A stretch of DNA of 33,363 bases from Variovorax sp. UMC13 (lineage in GTDB: Bacteria > Pseudomonadota > Gammaproteobacteria > Burkholderiales > Burkholderiaceae_C), in assembly GCF_014170375.1 (NCBI RefSeq), contig NZ_LZZW01000039.1:1-33363 (forward strand). Reading direction: 5' to 3'. The position numbers and the translations under genes are program-made. Positions 1-6,794 of this stretch are shown one piece after another. A model generated the notes under the pieces. It saw only the letters and a program-made list of their open reading frames with translations, was not told where the DNA came from and made no database searches. Positions within the stretch are counted from its first letter, which is position 1. Every line of letters begins with the position of its first letter.

Positions 1-329
1 CCCCCGTTTGCACTCGCGCTGGCGCCAGATCCGCCCGCGCCGCCGGTTCCGCCAGAGTTGCCGTCGCCGCCGTTCCCCCCGGCGCCGATCGAAGCGGCGC
101 CGTCTCCCGAGACCACGGCCCCGCTGCCGCCGGCACCGCCGGTTCCACCGGAGTCCGCTGGTCCCCCATTGCCCGGGCCGCCGCCCACATGGCTGGCCGC
201 ATGAACGCTTCCGATCACGAGCAGGGCCAACACGGGCACCGACCGCAGCGCTCGTGCGAGCCCCGACTTTCTTTTCAAGGCCTCGGGCGGGGCATCGCAA
301 GCGCCGTGAGCGCGGACTGGGATCGGCAT
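1..329 (-). CDS. Secreted glycine-rich repeat protein, N-terminal part (runs off left edge)
   Basis: Reading the minus strand from ATG at 329, the frame stays open for 109 codons to the window edge, so the C-terminus is missing. A GGAG element about nine bases upstream supports the start. Residues 1-44 look like a Sec signal peptide: a long basic N-region (ALKRKSGLARALRS), a hydrophobic core (VPVLALLVIG) and a likely cut after SVHA. From residue 48 the protein is almost all Gly, Ala, Ser, Asn, Asp and Thr. The unit SGGTGGAGGSGA occurs at residues 60-71 and 92-103. The style recalls mycobacterial PE_PGRS and other Gly-rich surface proteins, but no family can be named. An extracellular or surface role is inference. 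It is transcribed divergently from the histidine kinase to its right. Confidence 0.7.
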   Translation of the reverse strand, partial: MPIPVRAHGACDAPPEALKRKSGLARALRSVPVLALLVIGSVHAASHVGGGPGNGGPADSGGTGGAGGSGAVVSGDGAASIGAGGNGGDGNSGGTGGAGGSGASASANG

Positions 330-479
330 GGACTTTTTCTCCGTCAAAACAGGTGAACGCGTCAAAGTGAGCGCGGCAAAGTGTGTCGCCGCCCTCTCGG
401 CCGGGCCATCCCCGAAAACAGGTAAATGGAGACCGCCGGCACGCGTGCAGGTCCGTCCGCTCCGGCGCGCCCATCCCCG

Positions 480-620
480 TCAGAGGAAATCGATAGACTC
501 CCGCGCATGCCCCAAGGCGCTGCACCATGGCGATGCGATCGTGGTGCCGTCGGGCGCCAGACCGAGCCTGAAATGCCCCTCGCCGAACACGCATCGCCAG
601 CCGACCGTCGACGCGCGCAT
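480..620 (-). CDS. Possible small ORF of 46 codons, unknown function
   Basis: An ATG at 620 (or GTG at 629) opens a minus-strand frame ending TGA at 480-482. The peptide begins MRASTVGWRCVFGEGHF and continues with LAPDGTTIA. Its third codon positions are mostly G or C, as in real genes of this genome. The overlapping plus-strand frame, which would be the N-terminal extension of the histidine kinase, has unusually many A/T third positions here. That contrast is the only argument for coding. There is no convincing ribosome-binding site and I recognise no family. It may be a gene remnant rather than an expressed peptide. Confidence 0.25.
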   Translation of the reverse strand: MRASTVGWRCVFGEGHFRLGLAPDGTTIASPWCSALGHARESIDFL

Positions 621-2501
621 CGAAGTCACGGAACGGCCGAGCCGGCACGGCGTGTCCGGACGACGGGCTCTTTCCTATTTCTTCTCGCCTCCCTTCTCAT
701 CTTTCTTGTCGCCAGCCCCGTGCGGGCGCAGCAGCCTTCGCCCGCGCTCCACATCGAGGCCGTGCGCGCCGCCGCTTGGGACGACACCGCCCCGCCCGCC
801 GAAGGCTGGGTGCCCGTCACCCTGCCCGACAGCTGGGGCCCGCGCTGGCCCGGCTTCGACGGCGTGGTCTGGTACCGGCTGACTTGGGAGCAGCCCGCGC
901 CGGTGCGCGACACCGGCCTGCTGCTGCACTACCTCAACATGGCGGGCGAGGTGTCGCTCAACGGCACGCCCATCTCACGCGACCCCAGCCTGGTCGAGCC
1001 GCTCACCCGCGCCTGGAACACGCCGCGCTACTGGCTGCTGGCGCCGCCGCTGCTGCGGCCCGGCAGCAACACGCTGCTGGTGCGCGTCTCCGGCCTGTCC
1101 GCCTACCAGGCGGGACTGGGACCGGTGGACCTGGGCCCGCCGGCGACACTGCAGGCCGCGTTCGAACAGGAGCGCATCGTGCGCCGCGACCTGCAGGTGC
1201 TGGGCCTGGCACTGAGCGCGGCGGTGTCGGCCTTCTTCGCCGCGGCGTGGCTGCTGCGGCGGCGCGAGACGGCCTACGGCTGGTTCGCGCTGATGTCGGT
1301 GCTGTGGCTGCTGTTCGGCTACAACCAGATCGCGACCAGCCCCTGGCCCTTTGCCGACAACCACGGCTGGCAGGCGCTGAACACCTCGCTGCTGCTGCTC
1401 TTCGACGTGGCCTACCTGGTCTTCGCGTTGCGCTTCTGCCAGACGCGCAAGCCCCGCCTCGAAGCCTTCGCGCTGCTGGTCGCGGCGGCCGGCGTGCTCG
1501 ACCTGTGGCTGGCCAGCGGCGCCGGCCTGCCCGCGCACCGTGCCGCCTGGACGCTGGTGGGCGGCCTCACGGCCATCGCGGTGAACTGCGGTGCGATCGT
1601 CCATGCGCTGCGCCACCGCGGCAGCCCGATGCGTTCGCTGGCCCCCTTCATGGCGGTGTCCGCCGCTGCCGCCGGACACGACCTGCTGGTGTTCACGCAG
1701 GTGATCGACAGCAACACCTACTACACGACGATGTCCTCGTACGTGCTGCTGCTGGGCATGGCCATGACCCAGGCCGCGCGCTTCGTGCAGAGCCTCGACC
1801 GCATCGAGCACTTCAACACCGAGCTGATCGAGGAAGTGAACGCCGCCAAGTCGGAACTGGCCGTCACGCTCGCGCAGCAGCATGCGCTGGCACTCGCGCA
1901 TGCGCGCATCGGCGAGCGCGTCAACCTCGTGAGCGACCTGCACGACGGCCTCGGCGGCATGCTGCTGGGCAGCATCGCGACGCTGGAACGCCGGCCCGAG
2001 GCGCTGTCGGCGCCGCAGCTGCTCGCGATGCTCAAGAGCCTGCGCGACGACCTGCGGCTGATCATCGAGGCCACCGGCCAGAGCGAGGGCCCGCTGGCCT
2101 TCGGCGAGCTGCTGGCGCCGCTGCGCCACCGGATCTCGGAGTCACTCGATGCGAGTGGCATCGACTGCCGATGGCAGGTCACGGGCATCGAGACGCTGGA
2201 ACTCCCGCCCTCGCAGAGCCTGGAGCTGCTGCGCTTCCTGCAGGAGGCGCTGACCAACGTGCTCAAGCACAGCGCGAGCCGGCGCGTGGACGTGCGCGTG
2301 CAGTGTGCGGACGGCGCGCTGGAGCTGGGCGTGCGCGACGACGGACGCGGCTTCGCGGTCGAGGCGGCGGCCAAGGGCCAGGGCGCAGGCCTTCGCAGCC
2401 TCCATGCACGCGCCCGGCGGCTCAAGGCCGAACTGCGGCTCGCGTCCCGGCCGGGCGAGACGCAGGTGGTGCTGCGCATGCCGCTCGGGACAGTCGGCTG
2501 A
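573..2501 (+). CDS. 7TM-type sensor histidine kinase (HisKA_3/NarL-type)
   Basis: Membrane sensor kinase. From the ATG at 573, residues 33-52 form a signal or first membrane segment (SFLFLLASLLIFLVASPVRA). A periplasmic beta-sandwich follows to about residue 200, with WYRLTW and LNGTPIS motifs resembling the galactose-binding-like fold of 7TMR-DISM sensors. A block of about seven membrane helices runs to about residue 405. A dimerisation/phosphoacceptor segment then carries SDLHDGLGG, with likely phospho-His at residue 457. The HATPase has EALTNVLKHS and DDGRGF boxes. The LHDG phosphoacceptor motif is typical of kinases that partner NarL/LuxR-type regulators. The frame extends up to ATG 426 (691 aa), but codon use upstream of about 650 is atypical and no ATG, GTG or TTG lies between 573 and the membrane segment. 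I chose 573 tentatively. No response regulator is in the window. It converges with the P450 gene, with a 10-base gap. Confidence 0.85.
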   Translation: MPLAEHASPADRRRAHRSHGTAEPARRVRTTGSFLFLLASLLIFLVASPVRAQQPSPALHIEAVRAAAWDDTAPPAEGWVPVTLPDSWGPRWPGFDGVVWYRLTWEQPAPVRDTGLLLHYLNMAGEVSLNGTPISRDPSLVEPLTRAWNTPRYWLLAPPLLRPGSNTLLVRVSGLSAYQAGLGPVDLGPPATLQAAFEQERIVRRDLQVLGLALSAAVSAFFAAAWLLRRRETAYGWFALMSVLWLLFGYNQIATSPWPFADNHGWQALNTSLLLLFDVAYLVFALRFCQTRKPRLEAFALLVAAAGVLDLWLASGAGLPAHRAAWTLVGGLTAIAVNCGAIVHALRHRGSPMRSLAPFMAVSAAAAGHDLLVFTQVIDSNTYYTTMSSYVLLLGMAMTQAARFVQSLDRIEHFNTELIEEVNAAKSELAVTLAQQHALALAHARIGERVNLVSDLHDGLGGMLLGSIATLERRPEALSAPQLLAMLKSLRDDLRLIIEATGQSEGPLAFGELLAPLRHRISESLDASGIDCRWQVTGIETLELPPSQSLELLRFLQEALTNVLKHSASRRVDVRVQCADGALELGVRDDGRGFAVEAAAKGQGAGLRSLHARARRLKAELRLASRPGETQVVLRMPLGTVG

Positions 2502-2511
2502 GCAGAAGCGC

Positions 2512-4860
2512 CTACAGCGCCAGCACCAGGCGCCCGTCGCAGGCGCGCGAGCAGCAGGCCATCATCTTGGTGTTCGCATCGCGCTCCATGCGCGTCAGCA
2601 CCACGTCGCGGTGGTCGACCCTGCCGGCCAGCACCTGCACCTCGCAGGAACCGCACAGACCCTCCTCGCAGTCGCTCTGCACGTCGACGTTGGCGGCGCG
2701 CAGGGCGGTGAGCAGGGTCTGGTCGGGCGGCACGGTGAGCACCAGGCCGGAGTCCTTGAGCTCGACCTCGAAGGCCTGCTCCTTCGACGGGTCGAGCGTC
2801 GCCAGCGTCGACTCGAAATGCTCGACACGCAGGGCGCCTTCGGGCCAGGCGGCGCAGCAGGCCTCGAGCGCTTCGAGCATGCGCAAGGGGCCGCAGGCGT
2901 AGACCTGCGCACCCGGCACGGGCTGCGCGAGCAGGGCCTGCAGGTCGTTGCGGCCGCCCTCGTCGGCAATGTGCAGGTGCAGGCGCTCGCCATGCAGCGC
3001 ACGCAGTTCCTCGACCATCGCCATGCTCGTGCGGCTGCGGCCGCTGTAGTGCAGTTGGTAGTCCATGCCCAGCGCCTTCGCCCGCCGCGCCATCGCGCTC
3101 ACCGGCGTGATGCCGATGCCGCCGGCGATGAAGATCGCCTTCTGCAGCGACTCGTCGAGCCGGAAATGGTTGCGCGGGCCGCGGATGCGCAACCGGTCGC
3201 CGGCCTTCAGCTGGCCATGCACCCAGGCCGAGCCGCCCCGGCCTTCGGGCTCGTGCAGCACCGCGATCTCGAACACGCCCGCCTCATCGGGGTCGCCGCA
3301 CAGCGAGTACTGGCGCGACAGCTCGGGCGTGCCGCACTCCACGTCGATGTGCGAGCCCGGCGTCCAGCGCGGCAGCGGCTTGCCGTCGGGCGAGGCCAGG
3401 CGCAGCCGGACGATGCCGTCGGCCGCGCGCGTCACGCGCTCGATCACCACCGGCCGCGCGATCGCGCCGCGCGAGGGTTCGCCGATGCGCACCGGCACCT
3501 GCACGTCGCGCAGGCCGGCGTTGCTTCGTTCGGGGTTGGCGGCCGGGTCCCATTCGACCCACAGGTGCTCGGGGCCGCGGAAGGAGGTGTTGGGCACGTA
3601 GCTGAAACGCTGCGCGCTCAGCTTCATGTGCGGCAGCCGGCGCGTGAACTCCTCCAGGAAGATCTGCATCTCCATGCGCGCCAGGTTCTTGCCCATGCAC
3701 TGGTGCGAACCGTAGCCGAAGGTCAGGTGGTCGCTGGCGTTGTCGCGGCGGATGTCGAACAGGTCGGCGTCGGCGAAGTGGCCTTCGTCGTGGTTGGCCG
3801 ACGAGGTCACGATCAGCAGACGCGAGCCCGCGGGCAGGTCCACGCCGCCGACCTGCGTGTCGGCCGTGACCAGCCGGCGCCAGGCGGCCACCGAGCCGTT
3901 GTGGCGCAGGCACTCCTCCACCGCATTGGGGATCAGGCCCGGGTCTTCGCAGAGCTCGCGCCACACCTGCGGATGCTGCAGCAGCAGCTTCATCGCGTTG
4001 GCGGTGGCGTTGGCCGTGGTCTCGTGCGCGGCCACGATGCCGGCCATCATCATCGAGTGCAGGTACGAATCCGTCACCACCTCAGGCTGCAGCATCTGCT
4101 TGCGGATGCCGTACTGCATCCAGCCGGGCGCATCGGGGTCCTGGCGCATCTTGTCGAGCACCTTGCCCGCGTACTGCCAGAAGTTGCCCACGGCATGGGC
4201 CACCGCCACCTGCTCCTCGGGCTTGGGGCGACCCCAGGTGTTGACGGTGTGCGCAATGGAGTACTTGCGCAGCGTGTCCATGTCCTCCTCGGGCACGCCG
4301 AGGAAATGCAGCGCCACGGTCAGCGGGATCTCCCACAGCATCTGGTCGACCAGGTCGGCGCGGCCGTCGTCGATGAAACGGTCGACGTAGCTGCGGGCCA
4401 GTTCGCGCACCATGGGTTCGTGGTGCTTGAGTTCCTCGGGCGTGAACGGGTCCATCAGCGCACGGCGACGCGGCATGTGGGCCGGCTCGTCCTCGTTCAC
4501 CAGCGTGCGGTTGAGCGCGAAGCCGTAGCTCGCCAGCACCGCGTTGGCTTCGTCGCCGGTGGGCGTGATCTTCTCCAGCGCGTTCGACGGGCTGAAGGTG
4601 ATGTTGTCGCGGAACACCGCCTTGATGTCGGCATAGCGCGTGATCACCCAGTAGCCCAGCTTGGGGCTGTAGAAGATCGGCTCCTGCTCGCGCGCCCAGC
4701 GCACGTACTCGGGCGGATCCTGCTGGTAGCCGTCCTCGAAGGGATCGAAGGCCGCGGCGCGCTGGCTCACCGGGCAGCCGGTGGGCGTGCGCTCGGCGGA
4801 GAGCGGACCGTGCGCGACAGGGCAACCGGAAGCGCGCGAAGGGGTGGCGGTGTCGGGCAT
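2512..4860 (-). CDS. Self-sufficient cytochrome P450 fused to FMN/[2Fe-2S] reductase (CYP116B type)
   Basis: This 782-residue single-chain monooxygenase carries its own electron-transfer domains. Residues 1-450 are the P450 domain. It has the I-helix AAHETT oxygen-activation motif, the ExxR helix (ECLR) and the haem-binding loop FGYGSHQCMG with cysteine ligand C388. A phthalate-dioxygenase-reductase-like part follows: a flavin-binding RQYSLCGDP segment and an NAD(P)H-binding FIAGGIGITP segment. The plant-type ferredoxin end has cysteines C731, C736, C739 and C769 (C-x4-C-x2-C-x29-C). This order and length match the CYP116B class (P450-RhF-like), which oxidises aromatic or hydrophobic substrates without separate redox partners. 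The substrate cannot be read from the sequence. It lies 10 bases after the Bug binding-protein gene on the same strand, so the two are probably cotranscribed. Confidence 0.95.
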   Translation of the reverse strand: MPDTATPSRASGCPVAHGPLSAERTPTGCPVSQRAAAFDPFEDGYQQDPPEYVRWAREQEPIFYSPKLGYWVITRYADIKAVFRDNITFSPSNALEKITPTGDEANAVLASYGFALNRTLVNEDEPAHMPRRRALMDPFTPEELKHHEPMVRELARSYVDRFIDDGRADLVDQMLWEIPLTVALHFLGVPEEDMDTLRKYSIAHTVNTWGRPKPEEQVAVAHAVGNFWQYAGKVLDKMRQDPDAPGWMQYGIRKQMLQPEVVTDSYLHSMMMAGIVAAHETTANATANAMKLLLQHPQVWRELCEDPGLIPNAVEECLRHNGSVAAWRRLVTADTQVGGVDLPAGSRLLIVTSSANHDEGHFADADLFDIRRDNASDHLTFGYGSHQCMGKNLARMEMQIFLEEFTRRLPHMKLSAQRFSYVPNTSFRGPEHLWVEWDPAANPERSNAGLRDVQVPVRIGEPSRGAIARPVVIERVTRAADGIVRLRLASPDGKPLPRWTPGSHIDVECGTPELSRQYSLCGDPDEAGVFEIAVLHEPEGRGGSAWVHGQLKAGDRLRIRGPRNHFRLDESLQKAIFIAGGIGITPVSAMARRAKALGMDYQLHYSGRSRTSMAMVEELRALHGERLHLHIADEGGRNDLQALLAQPVPGAQVYACGPLRMLEALEACCAAWPEGALRVEHFESTLATLDPSKEQAFEVELKDSGLVLTVPPDQTLLTALRAANVDVQSDCEEGLCGSCEVQVLAGRVDHRDVVLTRMERDANTKMMACCSRACDGRLVLAL

Positions 4861-4870
4861 GGCGGTCGGG

Positions 4871-5842
4871 TCAGTCGAGCGTGATCTTCAGGTCGCGGAT
4901 CAGCTTGTGCCAGCGCGTGGTCTCGTTCTTCAGCAGCTCGGCGTACTGCGCGGGCGTGTTGCCCACGGGCTCGACGCCGAAGTCGATCATGCGGGTGCGC
5001 ACCGCGGGCTCATGGATGGCCGCGACGATCTGGCGGTTGAGCGTGTTCACCACCTCCGTCGGCGTGGCCGAGGGCACCACCACGCCGACCAGCGCGGCGG
5101 CTTCGACGTTCTTGTAGCCCAGCTCGGCGAAGGTCGGCACGTCGGGCAGCTGCGGCAGGCGCGTGGGATTGGCCACGGCCAGCGCGCGCACCTTGTTGCC
5201 CTTGATGAAGCCGGCACCCGCGGCCAGGTCGACCATCATGGCCGGCAGCTGCCCGCCCACCACGTCGGCCAGCGCCGGCGCCGCGCCGCGGTAGGGCACG
5301 TGGACCATGAACAGGCCCGCTTCGACCTTGAGCAGTTCCATCGCCAGGTGGTGCGGGCTGCCCGCGCCGGCCGAGGCGTAGTTGATGCCGCCGGGCTTGG
5401 CCTTGGCCTGCGCGATGAAGTCCTTGGCGGTGGCGAAGCCCGAGTTGGTGCCGACCACCAGGATCATCGGGAACTTGCCCATCAGCGTGACCGGCGTCAG
5501 GTCCTTGGTGGCGTTGTAGCTGAGCGACTTGTAGAGCGCGGGGTTGAACACCAGGGTGCCGTTGTCGGCCGAGAGGATGGTGTAGCCGTCGGCCGGCGCG
5601 CGCGCGGTCTCTGCGGCGCCCAGCGCGGTGTTGCCGCCGGGCTTGTTGTCCACCAGCACCGGCTGGCCGACCTGCGTCGACAGGGTCTGGCCCACGGTGC
5701 GCGCCAGGAAGTCGGAGCCGCCACCGGCCGCATAGGGAACGATCCAGCGGATCGGCTTGGTCGGGTAGCCCTGCTGCGCGCTGGCGCCCGCTGCGACGAC
5801 GAGGGACAGCAGCGCGAGGCCGCTGGCGAGGTGCTTCTTCAT
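4871..5842 (-). CDS. Bug-family tripartite tricarboxylate transporter substrate-binding protein
   Basis: Periplasmic solute receptor of 323 residues. The signal peptide MKKHLASGLALLSLVVAAG is followed by a likely cut after ASA (residue 22). The mature start YPTKPIRWIVPYAAGGGSD is the hallmark of Bug proteins, which bind carboxylates, aromatic acids, amides and similar small molecules. GGAG seven bases before the ATG supports the start. No TctA/TctB membrane subunits are nearby, as is common for the many Bug paralogues of Burkholderiales. It is the first gene of a probable two-gene unit with the P450, which suggests that it binds the P450 substrate or a related compound. The divergent IclR gene and the repeats upstream suggest local control. 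Confidence 0.93.
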   Translation of the reverse strand: MKKHLASGLALLSLVVAAGASAQQGYPTKPIRWIVPYAAGGGSDFLARTVGQTLSTQVGQPVLVDNKPGGNTALGAAETARAPADGYTILSADNGTLVFNPALYKSLSYNATKDLTPVTLMGKFPMILVVGTNSGFATAKDFIAQAKAKPGGINYASAGAGSPHHLAMELLKVEAGLFMVHVPYRGAAPALADVVGGQLPAMMVDLAAGAGFIKGNKVRALAVANPTRLPQLPDVPTFAELGYKNVEAAALVGVVVPSATPTEVVNTLNRQIVAAIHEPAVRTRMIDFGVEPVGNTPAQYAELLKNETTRWHKLIRDLKITLD

Positions 5843-5869
5843 GGGGTGTCTCCGGATGGGATGTTGTGT

Positions 5870-5904
5870 ATTGCGTAAGTATCATCCGCATTGCGTAATC
5901 TCAA
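5870..5904. promoter_or_regulatory. Paired TTGCGTAA repeats, candidate IclR operator and promoter for Bug-P450
   Basis: The nine-base word ATTGCGTAA occurs at 5870-5878 and again at 5890-5898, a 20-base period that puts both copies on the same DNA face. Each copy is close to the dyad TTRCGYAA. On the minus strand a possible sigma70 promoter for the Bug gene, TTGAGA (5904-5899) and GATACT (5883-5878) with a short 15-base spacer, overlaps both copies. The region separates the Bug gene from the divergent IclR gene, so binding by that regulator is the simplest idea. This is inference from position and symmetry. Confidence 0.5.
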
Positions 5905-5972
5905 ATTGAGGGTTTACCCGCCCTCCTCCGCACCCAGCCCCGACCGATGCCAGCCCCTAACATCCAGGCGAC

Positions 5973-6782
5973 ATGACTTCCTCCTCTCCCGACTCCCCGG
6001 CGCCCGCGCGCGAACGGCGCCAGCGCGTCCAGGCCGCCGAGACCGGCATGGCCGTGCTCAAGGGCCTGGCCCACCTGGGCGGCCGCAGCAGCCTGACCGC
6101 CCTCTCCGCCCACGTCGCGGAGAGCCCGGCCAAGGTGCACCGCTACCTGGCCAGCCTGATGGAGGAAGGCCTGGTGCTGCAGGACGCCGCGTCGCAGCAC
6201 TACTACCTGGGCACCGAGGCGATCCAGATCGGGCTCGCGGCCATGCGGCAGGCCGACCCGATCCGCGCGGCCGAGCCCTGCCTGATCCGGCTGCGCGAAT
6301 CGCTGGAGGTGACCTGCTTCATCGCGGTGATGGGCAACAAGGGCCCGACCATCGTGCGCTTCGAGGAGCCGGGCCTGCCGGTCACGGTGAACGTGCGCGC
6401 CGGCTCGGTGATGTCGATGCTGTGGTCGGCTACCGGCCGCGCCTTCCTCGGGCTGCTCGACGAGTCGCGCGTGGTGGCGCTGGCCGAGCAGGAGCTGGCC
6501 GCGGCCACGCCCGAGATGCGCGCCACGCTCGATGCGGCCGACCCCATCGGCCAGCTGCGCCGCGAGGTGCAGTTGGCGCGCTGCGCCAGCGTGAAGGACA
6601 CCTACCTGCGCGGCATCAGCGCCGTGGCGGCGCCGGTCTACGACTATGCGGGCCGCGTGTGCGCGGTGCTCACGGCGCTGGGCGCCACGGGCGGTTTCGA
6701 CCCGGCCCTGGGCGGGCCGATCGCGCTGGCGGTGCAGCGCGAGGCGCAGGCCACGAGCGCCCTGCTCGGCGCGCGCGGCTAG
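5973..6782 (+). CDS. IclR-family transcriptional regulator (next to Bug-P450)
   Basis: DNA-binding one-component regulator of 269 residues. A winged helix-turn-helix spans about residues 20-80 (LTALSAHVAESPAKVHRYLASL). An IclR ligand-binding domain follows, with the VRAGSVMSMLWSATGRAFLGLL segment and the later GISAVAAPVYDYAGRVCAVLTALG segment. AGG five bases before the ATG supports the start. IclR proteins usually bind small aromatic or carboxylic effectors and control adjacent catabolic genes as repressor or activator. The gene is divergent from Bug-P450 and converges with the amidase, with a 12-base gap. It therefore most plausibly controls Bug-P450 through the repeats at 5870-5904. Confidence 0.95.
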   Translation: MTSSSPDSPAPARERRQRVQAAETGMAVLKGLAHLGGRSSLTALSAHVAESPAKVHRYLASLMEEGLVLQDAASQHYYLGTEAIQIGLAAMRQADPIRAAEPCLIRLRESLEVTCFIAVMGNKGPTIVRFEEPGLPVTVNVRAGSVMSMLWSATGRAFLGLLDESRVVALAEQELAAATPEMRATLDAADPIGQLRREVQLARCASVKDTYLRGISAVAAPVYDYAGRVCAVLTALGATGGFDPALGGPIALAVQREAQATSALLGARG

Positions 6783-6794
6783 GACCTGTTCGGC

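Noticed and set aside
8..370. Arg/Pro-rich plus frame at the left edge
   Set aside because: Antisense to the Gly-rich secreted protein; Gly codons read backwards give Pro, Arg and Ala.
346..423. Direct repeat AAAACAGGT at 346-354 and 415-423
   Set aside because: Only nine bases and no symmetry; could be chance, and no linked regulator is identified.
328..882. 184-codon plus frame at the left
   Set aside because: Pro/Arg/Ser-rich without domains, and it overlaps the kinase sensor domain in another frame.
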